Notes under the pieces: generated by a model
What the model saw: the letters and a program-made list of their open reading frames with translations, nothing else
Databases searched by the model: none
What the model was told of the DNA's origin: nothing
Source of the DNA: Icerya purchasi
Taxonomy: Eukaryota > Arthropoda > Insecta > Hemiptera > Monophlebidae
NCBI GenBank assembly: GCA_039619475.1
Contig: CM077116.1
Coordinates: forward strand, 370,664,294 to 370,728,293
Length of the DNA: 64,000 nt
Reading direction: 5' to 3'
Made by a program: the position numbers and the translations under genes
Shown: one piece after another, positions 11,578 through 23,289 of the stretch
How positions within the stretch are numbered: position 1 is the first letter of the stretch
Layout: the number at the start of each line of letters is the position of its first letter

Positions 11578-13124
11578 TCGTTGACGGGAGAGAGGTTATA
11601 ATAACCGGAAACAACTAGAAGAAGAAAGAGTCGGTATGTTTTAATCCAGTCAGACGTCGTTAATAAAAAGTAATCGATAGAACAGGAATGATAAGTAGGG
11701 AAGGAAAAGGATGCGCTATAAGGAGCAGAAAATGTTTCAGCAAATTGGAATGCAGAGCGCAAAGCTTTCGTAGAAAGAGACGAACACTTAATAAGTAATA
11801 AACACGTAACAATTATTTCAGACAACTGCATTATTTAAATGTGAGCTGAGAAAAGAATTAAACAACGAAAATGAGAGGAAGATGAGAAGATAATACAGGT
11901 CAAACGCAGGAATGTGGACAACAACAGAACAGCGAAGTAAAGAAAAAGGAACCGCGGATCAGCAGAAAGACTAGGTTGAACAGATGAAAATTAGAAAGAG
12001 GCGAAATATCCGATTAAAATGTGAAATTTAAATTGTTTCCCGATAGAAAGAGAATTTATGTGCTCATGATCGATATTTTTTTACGGAATAATTTTTAAGA
12101 ACGTGAATGCCAGCAGGGATAATGTGTAATAAAACTACGTAGTTTCCACTGATCTTTATTGTCAATCAAAATGTATCGTAACGGATAGTTGATTACTACA
12201 AGAATGTAACTGAACACATTTCGACAACAACATTATGCGCGAATTTAGTTGTAACCGTTTTAAATGTAACTTCTCGGCGTTAGATTGGTTCAGTCGAGTC
12301 TACAGAAAAGCGTTTCGGTCTGTTAAACAGTCGAAGTTGCCCGATAAAACGGATTTTTCATCTATGAAATGTAGATGCGCAATCGAAAAATCATATAACT
12401 TTTTCGGTGATGATTTCGCTTAAATTACCGAACGAGCTGACAAATAGTGGTAGGGCACGAAGAGTTCTTCGACTAAGCTCACCAACTTTACAAAAAGTAC
12501 CGCAATCTATGTTATAATAACTTCAGGGGGAGATTTTTTAAAGCGTCAATATCCAGTCTAGCAGACGCCTTTTTAACACCTGAAACAGAGTTTGTATTTA
12601 TAAGAAATTTTCAGCTAATGCATTCAAAATTACATTCAGTAGAAGCGTGCTGCTGAGGGCAGAAGTGTTCTAAGAGGCTTATGTTTTTAGGGGTTTCTTT
12701 TTGGCAGGGGCGTAAAATTTAATAAATGTCGATTACACGAATATTAATTTTTTTGTTTTAACATCCCGGCTACGCAGTATCATAACTTAAATTCAGTTAT
12801 AACCGAAATTTTATAATCTTTTAGCTGAAACCGAAATTTCATCGGAAGTTTATTAAAAGCCAAGCTGATCCGAAACTTTGATAAAAAAAAAAACAAAAAA
12901 AAACTAGATCCGTATTTCACCAATTAAAAAAAAAAAAGAAAAAAAAACAAAACATCCTCACGTCCTCTATCGGCACGCCAATGACTGAAGATATTATTTA
13001 ACCGTAGACTCTTATGTTCATTTTTAAAGGGATTTCGCGAGTTTCACGAATAGACAACGCCACTTTCAGCTATTTCTGGACCGCGACAGCTTGAATTCAA
13101 TTTACTTCCTTAGCGCTTTATTAA

Positions 13125-13345
13125 TTTCATTTTATTATTTTATGGGCACGTCAGCACAGGACATTCACCCAACACAAAAGATTAGAAGAATAGAAAGACA
13201 TATGAAGTGTGTGACAAGTCGAATAGAGACAGAAGAAGTGAAGGCGGCTAAAAAAGAAAGAATAGAAGGAAATGGAAAAGCGAGAATGTAGAGGGCACTT
13301 GTAAGGAGTAGGGAGGCCAAGGATAAGCAAATTGTTTCCTTTATT
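13125..13345 (-). mobile_element. LINE 3'-terminal remnant
   Basis: Plus-strand order (T-rich stretch, 'GGGCACGTCAGC', then purine-rich coding remnant) mirrors the 3' ends of the other minus-strand LINE copies at 7.8 and 23.3 kb. Minus-strand peptide LGLPTPYKCPLHSRF resembles the '(L)PTPY' block near the C-terminus of that family. No intact frame. Confidence 0.5.
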
Positions 13346-13450
13346 CATTTTCTCGCATTATGCACTTTATACCGGCTGTATTCTATTGCTTTTATTCGTT
13401 TAACCGGCCAAGTGTATTTTAATATATTCGTATATTTACGCTGTGCGCAG

Positions 13451-13538
13451 GTTAACCAAGAAGAAACTGAACTGAACACGGCACGGTGGATCGGATATGA
13501 TAAATCAGAAAATCCGATGCTACTGGTCAGATATATCG
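13451..13538 (+). CDS. Piezo: Piezo exon
   Basis: 88 nt bounded by GCGCAG|GTT and ATCG|GTAAGA. It enters in phase 0 and leaves after the first base of a codon. It encodes the loop VNQEETELNTARWIGYDK followed by SENPMLLVRYI. The 'NQ....A.W.G..K' pattern is a conserved Piezo loop just before the next transmembrane group. The donor is a good consensus. The codon split G|TA joins exon 15214. Confidence 0.92.
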
Positions 13539-13659
13539 GTAAGATAATTTAGAGGAGCAATTGTTAAAAGTTATTTAAATTATGATTATCGTCGTACTAC
13601 TTAATCATTTCTGTGTTCTGCCGAATAGCCGATTCATTCCCTGACGCAACTGTATCATG

Positions 13660-13905
13660 TAACCGTGCCGTTTTACATAGCGTTCAGCTAAGTTCTTTTT
13701 AATCAAGCGTTCTACTTTCTACTCCAATTTGTTGCGAACTGGTCTTCCTACTCCGTATTGTGCTTCCTATAAACTGTCTTTTCCTTCTCCACACATCGTT
13801 TGTTCCTTCCTACTAAACAACATTCGATATCGTATTAAGATATAACTGATTCATTTCCCTTTCTAATTGTTTCTGATTAAATTTCCCTGGTTGATGAGCT
13901 CAATA
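13660..13905 (+). mobile_element. LINE 3' end
   Basis: Plus-strand sequence around 13715-13760 matches the 3' coding end of the LINE copy at 21.4-21.6 kb almost word for word ('CTACTCCAATTTGTTGCGAACTGG', 'CCTACTCCGTATTGTGC'). It runs to the same terminal 'CCCTGGTTGA' motif before an A-rich tail. The tail has grown into the minisatellite that follows. Confidence 0.7.
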
Positions 13906-14244
13906 AAAATAAAATAGAAAAAAATAAAAATAAAATAAAATAGAAAGAAATAAAAATAAAATAAAATAGAAAAAAAAAAAAAAATAAAATAAAATAGAAA
14001 GAAATAAAAATAAAATAAAATAGAAAAAAAGAAAAATAAAATAAAATAGAAAGAAATAAAAATAAAATAAAATAGAAAGAAATAAAAATAAAATAAAATA
14101 GAAAAAAATAAAAATAAAATAAAATAGAAAGAAATAAAAATAAAATAAAATAGAAAGAAATAAAAATAAAATAAAATAGAAAAAAATAAAAATAAAATAA
14201 AACAGAAAAAAATAAAAATAAAATAAAATAGAAAAAAATAAAAA
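13906..14244. repeat. A-rich minisatellite derived from a LINE poly(A) tail
   Basis: About 340 bp of repeated AAATAAAAATAAAATAAAATAGAAA-type units (about 25-26 bp, with GAAAG/GAAAA variants). It starts directly at the 3' end of the plus-strand LINE fragment, so the array probably expanded from its poly(A) tail. Confidence 0.9.
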
Positions 14245-14565
14245 AGTGTACAAAACAAATTGCGCTTTATTACGTCAACAAATGTTCGTTTCAACCGCCA
14301 GTTATAATTAGTAATTCGTTTTTAATCCTTTAATTAAGAATTTCAGTATCGAAATTTTATTCAAAATTCGACTTATTCTAACGGAAGGTATTTCTCCCTC
14401 TGAAATAAAAAGTTCGGTCCGAATATAATCTCGCCTAAATAATACCAAAATAGTGTAACACCGGTAAAATCATTTAGATGATTTTTACAAAATAATAAAA
14501 AGATAGAGAGCATTATTCTGCGTTACTTTAGTCTAAATCGTAGCCTATTGGAGGAAGAGATTCAT

Positions 14566-14862
14566 TTACATTTCTATCGTTCTAGTTCTCCAGGCTTTCA
14601 GTCTTGCAGACTTTACAGAGTTTTTCAATTCTTCAACTGTTTGCAGTAAGCTATGTCCGGATTTTAGTCTCTTCTCAGCCAAGCCTTCATAGTTGTGAAG
14701 TGGATGGCGGTCGTCATTAGCTATTTTCCATCTTTCTTTCTCGGCTGTCACACTACTACGCCTGATATCCGGTGGTGAAATTCCACCAAGTACATGCAGC
14801 CCACTTAAGGGGGGGGGCGTAAGTTTTGAGACAACCGGTAGCAATTCTGCACGTTTCATTTA
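14566..14862 (-). pseudogene. LINE C-terminal fragment
   Basis: A 97-codon minus-strand open stretch. It contains SGLHVLGGISPPDIRR and DDRHPLHNYEG, followed by a run rich in Arg, Ser and Lys. The 'GL.V.GG..PP.IRR' and 'D.RHPL' blocks typify the region after the reverse transcriptase in certain insect non-LTR elements (family assignment from memory). It lacks all catalytic motifs. Confidence 0.6.
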
Positions 14863-15213
14863 GGGCAACGCGTCCTATCTTTTTTGCATGTGCAGAGCGG
14901 CTCCAAACTGAGCACGTACATTCTCCTGCTGAATAGCAGAGTGCCGGTGATGATGTACGCGCAAAATATGTGCTTTAGCTCCCGATTTAGTCAATTTCCG
15001 AATAAGATTATTTCTCGCCATTATTCCTGGCTATTCTCCGTTTAATCACCGCTACAAATGAAGAATATTAACCGCTGATTCCAGTAGTTTCCGTATAACA
15101 GAATACGGTGAAATTTTAATATTCGCTCAAAATCATTAGTAAATACGGCGGGAAAATTGTGACCGTCAGTTGAATAGAACAGATAGTAGTATTTTAATTT
15201 TTGTTTATTTCAG

Positions 15214-15407
15214 TAATTTTGCAGTTACTGTCTTTGTACAAATGTACATCGATGATTAAAAGGAATATACCGGACAAAGAAAATCATTTAGTGTTTCCGA
15301 ATTTCGAGGTTATATTTCCGCTTATTACTGATAAGCAAATGTACCTGGACGTCACTCGATTCGTTCAGTACCAGGTGAACTACCTATTCTACAACCTCGG
15401 ATACGAA
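15214..15407 (+). CDS. Piezo: Piezo exon
   Basis: 194 nt bounded by TTTCAG|TA and TACGAA|GTAAGA. It completes the split codon of the previous exon and ends on a codon boundary. It starts with a helix (VILQLLSLYKCTSMIKR), then a cytosolic linker, and ends FVQYQVNYLFYNLGYE. The last block matches the signature 'FINF.FYK.GLE' that opens a Piezo four-helix repeat. The downstream intron is only 108 bp, so this exon and the next form a pair. Confidence 0.95.
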
Positions 15408-15525
15408 GTAAGAATTATCGAAATTTCAGCTACTTTAAAATCGTATAATGTTGAAAAACATCGATATCGGCAGCGAAGCTTTTAATTAGCGTAATTTTTA
15501 CCGCGGGCAATTGCGTTATTCGCAG

Positions 15526-15727
15526 ATTTGTTTAATTTGGCTAGTGGTTATAATTATGAATAGAGTAGATTTCGCAGCTGCCATCTATTCGATACTGCTG
15601 ATCGTATTTTTATTGGCGCCGAACATACTAATACGGAACATTTGGAACATGCTGACCTATCTTCTATTCGTGTTTTTAGCCGCTCAGTACTTTCTAATTT
15701 TATCACCTACGCCGAGCATATGTTTAC
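15526..15727 (+). CDS. Piezo: Piezo exon
   Basis: 202 nt bounded by TTCGCAG|ATT and TTTAC|GTAAGA, entering in phase 0 and leaving after one base. It encodes three hydrophobic helices: ICLIWLVVIIMNRVDFAA, IYSILLIVFLLAPNIL and WNMLTYLLFVFLAAQYFLIL. The run ends SPTPSICL. 'EIC...........R.DF....Y..WL' and '.QY.L.LG.PP.LC' are highly characteristic Piezo blocks. This is the clearest exon for naming the gene. Confidence 0.96.
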
Positions 15728-16703
15728 GTAAGACAATTTCATTTTTAACTTAACCTAACTACTTTTAATAGCATCATCGGCTTTTAGTTTGCGCGCCTGA
15801 GTGTGAACGAATAAATGAATATCTGAAAACAAGACATAATTTTATACGTTTTTCAAATGTGACGAGTAGAGATGAAAAAAGATATGTGCACATATGTGTC
15901 TAAAAACTTATTCAGATAAAAATCGCTACAATTAATGAACTGCGAATAGTTCATTATATTAATAATTGCAAAAAGGCAACAGAGATGGACCACATTTCTT
16001 TACCATTCGAGAACTGTCGACACATGTTCTTAAAACGATCTACGCGCGACAAAATGTGGAAATAATTTAAAAAAAAAAAAAAAAACAAGCAAAGGAAATA
16101 TGTTCAACGAAAAAGATACATGTGTTATAACGCGCCAGTCGCTATAAATCGCTGACGTCTGCACATTGATATCGGACCCGTTGAATATTACTCAGATATT
16201 GCTTGCATTTTTCCGTCAATTCGTAATGGAAAGAGGCGATTTTTTAACACGTGTTCGTGTAGTAAATAATAATCGATGAGAGTGTCGTATCTCGACAGAA
16301 TATTAGGGCGGAATCAATTATCGAGTTTATCTATACTGAGATACATTCGGATACGGCGATTGCTACGATATTCAAGCCGAATTACTAGCGAAGATCGGCG
16401 AAATTCGTCAAAAGTTTCGTAATTTATTCGTAAGAGACATTCTTAAGACTGCCGGATAAATAAATCTAACTCAAGTAGTTCTCAACTCGATACGATTAAT
16501 AGTAGCAAGGGGCCGGCACAGCAGTCGGTTCTTTTAATGTTTACTCGTGTAATCGCGTTGAATAGAGACATTTTAACGGATAGGAAGCGTATCCTTTAAT
16601 ATTACGATAACGTTGCAAGTGGAAGTAGATGAATGGAGATGAAGGGACAACAACGCGAGAGAGCTAATTTGAAAGATCAAATTTCCTTGAAAGCTCGTAC
16701 AGT

Positions 16704-16982
16704 GTGAAGATCGAGTTAGACACCGGACTCGCTCAATTGATGTTCGCTATATGCCGAATATCCTCCTCGAAGTGTGTCGTACAAATTTTAGCCGTTTATT
16801 GCGAGCAGGTTTTCCTTTTCCAACATGACAGCGCTCGTTCGGAAACAGAAGTATTTCCCGGAAGGTATACGCTGGAGCGGTCAACAATCTGCAGCCCGGA
16901 TCTGAATTTCATCGACTCAAGATGTGATGGGAAAACGAGCAAAAACTTGAAATATCCACATTGCATCCCTAGTCGAATTTGA
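16704..16982 (+). pseudogene. Possible Tc1/mariner transposase relic
   Basis: An open stretch containing FLFQHDSARSETEV and, 20 residues later, CSPDLNFID. These resemble the 'FQ.DNA..H' and 'SPDLNPIE' blocks around the second and third catalytic acids of Tc1-like DDE transposases. The His of the first block and the final Glu are changed. No terminal inverted repeats were found, and the match is short enough that it may be chance. Confidence 0.35.
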
Positions 16983-18237
16983 GGAATAGGGAACAACATT
17001 CCTCAAAGAAATATCAAGTTCTCGTACAAAGTACGCCCTCTGATGATGAGAATGTAATCGTGCTCCGAAATTAGTTTAAAGGTTAGCCTTTTAATTTCTT
17101 CTCATCATCATAAAGGTAGCATCTCCCATTCGGTAGCACATGACGAACACTATATACGTCGGAATCTGGCTAATTCTTTTAACTGGGAAAAAAATCTGAT
17201 AATAGTTTTTTTATAAAATAATACTTTTTTTTTCTTTTTTTACATTTGATTATTTTGATTTGTTAGCTTCTACGGGGTGATTTTTCAATAGGCTTGCGAA
17301 TTTGTGCAATAACTCTGTTTAAAATATTTATTTCATACAATTTCCACGCATTTCTGACGAGTAGATTCGAAAATGATTATGTTTTTATGGGTGCGCAAGA
17401 ATTTTCTGAGCGCACTTGCATAAACGAATTAAGAGTACACTCTAACGTATTCGGCATAATTATATGTTATATTGCATATTCCTTTTTATTCTCGCTCCTA
17501 CGAAAGTTTTGGTCCGTACGACTTCCTCGTATCTCTCGGAATGTGCGATTGACACTTACCCCCTTGTGAGGAATACAATATCGCTTTACACCAATATAAA
17601 ATAATTATTTAATTTATATTAAATACCCGACGCGTTTCGAAGACAAAGCTTCGTGATCGCGGGAGCTATTATTGTACTCGTAATATGTACAATAAACATA
17701 AACAATAAGAAGTGTAATAAACAGACATATTGATAACATCGCTAGTTGATGGATTTTTATTTTTAGAAATGCAACACTGAAATTTTCAATTATTTCGATG
17801 GTAAGAGCAATCGAAAAAGGTAGTCAGCGTTGCGAAAGTGATGTAAAATGGAATTTGCGTGTATTTAAGCATTCCTTTTTGACTCTTTTTTTACTCTACC
17901 GGCAACAAAATCAGTATTTCCCGGCTGCCTTAATAATATCAGCAACGCAAACGTAAAACTAAAAATAACTTAAAATCATTTCGACTTCCAAAACTTTATT
18001 CATCATGTACAGCGGAAATAGTGGCTATTCAGAGAGCATTAAGAACAATCGGGAAGGTGAAAAATAAAAAAAATGTTAATATTGACAAATTCCATATCAA
18101 GAAAAAATAATTGGAAAAAAATCTATCCCGGATAACATATTATGCAATATAATTAAATATTGTTGGTAAACTCCCAAAAAATAAAAATATAATATACTTC
18201 AAATGGATGACACAGCGGTATCGAGGGAAACGAAATA

Positions 18238-18830
18238 ATGGAAAACTCAGCTAAAAAAATAAATCGAAATAATGTAATGGAAAAGTTTAAAATACCGTGG
18301 GAGGAATATATAATACCACCCCATATTGAGCAGATGATAAATGATGAATGGCAATCACAATATGAAAAAAACTATTGGGAATGTTGGGAAGAAATACTTC
18401 GAAATACAAAAAACCATACAGAAGAAAACGTGGTTTACAAATAAAATGAGCGGAGAATATTTATACACGCCGAATACGCATAGGCACACAAGAACTCCGG
18501 AAATATTACATAAGCTGGGTATAATAACGAATAATTTGCGCGAATGCGAAGGGATCGGCCCAATTGAACATATTATTTGGCAATGTGAAATATATGATGA
18601 TCATAGAACAGATTTTTAAAAAAAAATATTACCATTCTATTAGACCACGCCGATAACCTTACTACAGATGGTACGAGAACCAGATCAGGAACCTGCTTAC
18701 ATATTGTACCAATGCATAAAACTCGATAATATAATTACATAAAATATAATTTATTTTAATACGTTGTAGATAATAATAGAAACTTAATAAAACAATAAAA
18801 AATAAATAAATAAATAAATAAATAAAAAAT
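18238..18830 (+). pseudogene. LINE C-terminal fragment and (AAAT)n tail
   Basis: A plus-strand frame near 18470-18620 gives TRTPEILHKLGIITNNLREC, then EHIIWQCEIYDDHR. This is the 'C......E...HI.W.C..Y...R' zinc-knuckle-like ending of Jockey/RNase H-bearing LINEs. About 180 bp later comes an (AAAT)n repeat (18797-18830), consistent with a degenerate tail. Catalytic domains are missing (5' truncation). Confidence 0.65.
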
Positions 18831-18924
18831 GTTGAATGGCCAGATGATAAAAGCTAGGCACAGAAGGAGGAGGGGAAAAAACATATACGAGCATAAATTA
18901 TTTTTGTTTATTTTTCATTTTCAG

Positions 18925-19020
18925 ATATTTTCCTAGCGAATAAAAGCATCACGCAACGATTCTATCGATGGATGTACCTGCCGTTAACTTATCACGAAAT
19001 TACCGCCAGGAAGCTCATGT
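18925..19020 (+). CDS. Piezo: Piezo exon
   Basis: 96 nt bounded by TTTCAG|AT and ATGT|GTAATA, with both end codons split. It encodes the amphipathic loop SITQRFYRWMYLPLTYHEIT followed by ARKLM. The 'I..W(M/L)YLP' motif is a conserved Piezo element located on the intracellular side between two transmembrane units. The neighbouring exons join in frame. Confidence 0.93.
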
Positions 19021-19179
19021 GTAATATTTATATATAAGTATATATGGATGCGCAAATCGAATTTTACTTGTGAAAAACTTTAAAAATTTTCAAATAAAAT
19101 CGAAATTCTTTGAAATAAACGTACCAAAATTAAGTTTTAGGAATTCCGCGATATTTATTTAACAGGAGGAATTACGGCT

Positions 19180-20010
19180 CAACCATTATTTACTATTTAT
19201 TTCCTTGACATCACTTTTCTCCTCGTAACATTCTCCTCCCCGCAATATGCACATCCTTATAGTATACTCCAGTTTAATTTATCTGGCTGCGGCCAATGAA
19301 GAAGAAAATAATTCTTCAAACGTTCTTAGTAGGTTCCTTTCTAATTTTTCTTTTCTCTCTCCGTCCCTATGATGGTTGCCCAGTAAATATTAATTCATCT
19401 AATATCTTTATGCCTAACGTGGAATTTTCCACCTGCTATTTTAATTTGTTCCTGAGAGACCGCCATTCGTTTCACGAGCATACCAGCTATCCTCATAATT
19501 TCACTCTCAAACGACTTAACCTTCTAAAAGTTTCATCTCTCCAAAAATGCGGAGAGAATTCTGAGAATGCTTCGATTCTCCTAAACCTTTACAAATCCAT
19601 AATTTGTACTAAACTCGATTAATGTTTATTCATTTACCATAATTCCTACAAAAACGCTTCTATCCAAATTTGAAAAACATCATAATACACCTGCCTCCGC
19701 CTTAGCATTAGTGCAATAAAATTTTCTCCAATTTCCACGGTTCTATCTGAAACAAATATGCATCCTCTCTATATTCGTCGATCTTCACTACATCGTTTCC
19801 TAATTAAACGTCTTCCCATCTCCTCTTCCATCTCTTCCTATCTTTATATTAAAAACCCTACGGCGTTTTGTTCCTGATAAAATCTCGATCCTCTCTCACA
19901 TAGCCGCACGGATTTCTGAATTTTTTCCATTTGTTTTTCCCCATAACAAGCTTCCCTACTTCAATCGCGAATTCTGCAGCATATGGCGGTCAATCAATTT
20001 CTCTTTTCTT
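19180..20010 (+). pseudogene. LINE reverse transcriptase thumb relic
   Basis: Plus-strand translation shows LKRLNLLKVSSLQKCG, then ILLNLYKSIICTKLD and, past a stop, SPISTVLSETNMHPLYIRR. This order matches the post-palm region of Jockey-type enzymes ('LK.LS...W G.D...LL.IYKS.IR.KLDYG', '..S....AGE.PL..RR'). Several stops show it is dead. It may be part of the same insertion as 20930-21640. Confidence 0.6.
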
Positions 20011-20929
20011 CCTTTTCGTACCAAATTCCACCATTCTCGCGAGGTAACTAATTTGGAATTTCTCCATACGCTAGAATCTTTATTTCCCTCTTTTACTTGA
20101 TACTTTTTAATGGTGGGTCTAAAGTATAGGGCGGTGTAAGCGGTACGTGTTGCTGCTAGGTGTGTTATTATCTTGATGCTTTGGGCATATTTGAATATTT
20201 CCAAAACCTGAGCTTGTTTCTTTTTTTTATTCAATTTATCCTTTTGTTCGAATATGTCCTTATTGAAAAAAGGACTTCTCGGTACATAACTTGGCATTTG
20301 TAATCATGCTAGTTAAAGGAGTATGAGGATTTTCAGGTTCCCAGACATTTCCTCGAATCCATTATCCCGAAAGACTCTTCCGAATAAAAAATTTCCCGAA
20401 TTCTTTTCGCCGAATTCATTAGCCCAAATAAAAACACATTACTTTATTAACACATTATATTTATTTTTTAAGTACTATATTGTGGCCGATGATACGCAAG
20501 TAGTCAAGTACGGTGTCTGCTTGTACTCGTCATATTTGGTCGCTATTTCCTGTATTCGCATATGTAACTTCAACGATTTTTGTTTTGGAGCTGCTCTTAC
20601 TCGCCGTCCTAGAAAAAGTTCCGTTATGGTGATTTCCGTGTCCGCTCGTTCTTTCTGAAATTCCTTCAGAGCATAACACAGATCGGGTTGGTGCTTATCG
20701 CCTACTACCCGAAATCTGTTATGCCAGCCCTCGCTTGCATTCCTAGTGCGAAGACTCCTGCTGATCGCTGCTTCGTACTAGTTCTACAGGGCTGGTGGCT
20801 GGCGCGGCGGGACTGCTTGTCGTTGTCCCCTCGCTGGTCTATGGAACAGAAAGGAGGCAGACGGAAAGATTCTGAAAAATCAAAATCAGGGAAGATAAAG
20901 GAGACATCGACACCACAAACCTGGTAATT
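20011..20929. other. Piezo intron segment, unresolved
   Basis: Lies between two plus-strand LINE pieces and may be the degraded middle of the same element. Small open stretches exist but show no recognised domain. Confidence 0.4.
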
Positions 20930-21640
20930 CCTGTGATTTTATTGTTCTCCGTATACGTTCACTTATCCACGTTCCTTCTTCCCTCCATTCCATTCAAATT
21001 GGTTTGCTGTGGATTCCCAACCATTCAGCCATTTTTAGTAATGAAGCGATGCGGGCTCTTTGACACACGGGTTTCTGGTTTTTTTTTTCACCTCTTTTCT
21101 TAAGAAAAATCCCATCGTCTAATCTCCTTCCGCTGTGTAACAGTTTCCATCTTAGATGACAGTATCGAATATTTACGCTTCCTCTTTTTCTAACAATTAT
21201 AATTTTTCTATCTGTCTGTTCAACCTAGTCTTCCTGTTAATCCGTGGTTCTCCTTGTTTCCTTCACTTCGTCGTTCTGTTGTTGTCTCCATTATTCGTCC
21301 AGCCGTACTCTATTATCTTCCCCCCGTTTTTGGTTTTTCGTTGGTTCCTATTCATTTTATTCTCTCCACCTAAACGAAGAGCATGTTTGCAATGCTGATC
21401 ATGTATTTATTAAGTGTTCGTTTCTTTTAGTCGAGCGTTTTCTATTCCAATTTGTTGCGAATTGGTATTCCTACTCCGTATTGTGCCCCCTATATCCTGT
21501 CTTTTCCTTCTCCACGCATCGTACCGAATGTTTGTTCTTTCCTATTAGGAATGTCAAACCGCATCAAAATATAGCCGATTCATTTCCCTTTTCTAATTAT
21601 TTCTAGGTAAAGGTCCCAGGTTAAGAAACCCAAAAAAAAA
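20930..21640 (+). mobile_element. LINE fragment: RNase H end and 3' terminus
   Basis: Translation near 21000-21060 gives IGLLWIPNHSAIFSNEAMRAL, the conserved last block of a LINE RNase H ('W.P.H..I..NE.AD'). Further on are CNADHVFIKCSFLLVERF and LCPLYPVFSFS, the C-terminal Cys/His block. The 3' end reads CCCAGGTTAAGAAACCC followed by an A-rich tail (21631-21648). It belongs to the family seen at 2.8-3.2, 7.8-8.9 and 13.7-13.9 kb. Confidence 0.75.
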
Positions 21641-21898
21641 GAAAAAACATGAAATAATCGAAATTTAGGCTGCATTACTTCCGCCTGCTTTGTACCCTTA
21701 TTTTGTGATCTGAACCGGGCGGATGCCATAAAGCGGCGATGACATCACATTCTGATTTTGTCGAATTGATCAGGACGGCGAACACGACTCATTAAGGCGG
21801 TATCCAAAAATTGCAAAGAATACGTATTTTCATTTTATTTCGTTTCAGTTGACCGCATCTTAAACAATCGATTGCTTTTCTTTTTTTCATATTTTCAG

Positions 21899-22061
21899 AT
21901 GAATGTATGTTATTATTAGTGATGAGATGCCAACGCAAAGTATTCAACGTTCAGCAAAGTTCTAATTCAGATCAGTTTACGGCCGGACCAAAACCAACAA
22001 TCCAGCAGTTACAAGATATTAATTATAAAAATCCACTTCACGATTTTATTTCAGAGAAAAG
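21899..22061 (+). CDS. Piezo: Piezo exon
   Basis: 163 nt bounded by TTTCAG|AT and AAAAG|GTGAAT. It starts by completing one codon and ends with two bases of another. It encodes a short hydrophobic stretch with CMLLLVMRCQRKVFNV, then a hydrophilic cytosolic loop, and NPLHDFISEKR at the end. Piezo has 'DF.LLL.A.RQ..VF' followed by a variable charged loop at this point. The poorly conserved loop explains why only the first third is recognisable. Confidence 0.88.
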
Positions 22062-22239
22062 GTGAATTTAATTTAATTTCTGGTTGTAATCAGGTAAAAG
22101 TATTTCGGACCAAAAATAGAAAATGATGTTTAATGAGTTATGCAACGCTGATACCATTCTGGGAGCTTTTTGACATATATATATATATACATATCGATTT
22201 ATCTCTCGATGAGTATAGTAGACACCCACAGCATGAGAC

Positions 22240-23110
22240 TATGCAGTAAACCGTATTGGAGACCATCAAGAGATAGAAAGACTATACACATGTATACACT
22301 GACGGAGCAACATCCATCCCAGCTGACGGTAGATCACCAGCAGCCTGCTCCTATCAAATCGAGAACTTTGTGCTCGCGATCCGATTAAATGGTGGTTGTA
22401 GCAGAATTATGTGGAATCATGTACTGTATCTAGCACATCGAATTAAACAGACACCATTACCGGCGAGTACTGCTCATGACAGATTCACTGGTCTCGTTAC
22501 ATCTAATATGCTGCCGAGATAGTAAAAGCCCAGTAATTGGAAGGATTCAGGCTGATTTATATAAGCTGCACAGGAGGGAAGCGAATTCCTATGATTTCCT
22601 AGTCATGTCGGAGTACGTAAGAGTGATGAAGTTGACCTTGCAGCACGCTCTGCACAGAGAATCTGCCTTCCTCCTCGACTCTATCCCATATACTTATGAA
22701 GATGTGCAAACAGGAGCGGAAATCTGAGTGGATGGTACAAAGAACTGTCTTAAGAAGCATTAAACCAACCTAATAAAACGGAAAGAGTATTCAATCCTCA
22801 ATCGTCTTTGGACAGGACATGCTGTTGCGTCATTTAACTTCTTTATACCAATAGCCCCATATCAACGAGCTGCTCTGTATGTGGGCTATCAAACAAGCCA
22901 ACTGTGACGCATTTCATTTATAATTGCAAGAAATTTGTGCAATACCGGAGAGCGCATAATATGGAGGCCCCTGTGCACAAGATTCTTCTCAACACTCCTG
23001 GTATCATAGTCAAAATTCTGGCTTTTTCTAAGCGGATTGCATTTGCACGTGCAAATTTCACACAGCCCTCTATGTTCTGTAATAGCTTGGGCAGTTGAGT
23101 ACAGAACATA
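22240..23110 (+). pseudogene. LINE RNase H and C-terminal relic
   Basis: Plus-strand reading near 22290-22400 gives VYTDGATS-like sequence followed by DGRSPAACSYQIE. This resembles the start of a LINE RNase H ('YTDGS....GR.A...Y.I'). Near 22905-22960 the residues THFIYNCKKFVQYRR match the terminal 'E...H.I..C......R' block. Stops and frame changes are frequent. Its wording differs from the 21-kb family, so it is probably another LINE family. Confidence 0.5.
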
Positions 23111-23289
23111 GAGATGTAATAAAACTTATAAAAAAAGTTATAGTTAATCTGCTTCGAAAAACTAGCGGAAACCAAGCCAACGAAACAAAAATGGTGACGA
23201 CACACACGAGAAACGTGTAAATTTTTCAATACCCGCAGAATAAATTTATCGCGTGTTTCTAATGATCCGCTAATTTTTTTGATGATTAC

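Larger units (their letters stand above)
10338..13450. other. Piezo intron; mostly unremarkable
   Basis: 3.1 kb. It contains a short tandem repeat at 11522-11577, A-rich stretches near 12880-12950 and a LINE 3' remnant near 13125-13345. No other gene or RNA could be supported. Confidence 0.55.
15728..18924. other. Piezo intron with transposon relics
   Basis: 3.2 kb holding a possible Tc1/mariner relic (16704-16982), a LINE C-terminal fragment (18238-18620) and an (AAAT)n microsatellite (18797-18830). The sequence between is AT-rich without recognised features. Confidence 0.6.

Noticed and set aside
13863..14294. Long Phe/Leu/Tyr-rich frames on the minus strand
   Set aside because: Pure translation of the A-rich minisatellite.
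17600..17700. GACGCGTTTCGAAGACAAAGCTTCG phrase, reminiscent of Penelope-like element ends
   Set aside because: Too short, with no accompanying reverse transcriptase or GIY-YIG remnant.
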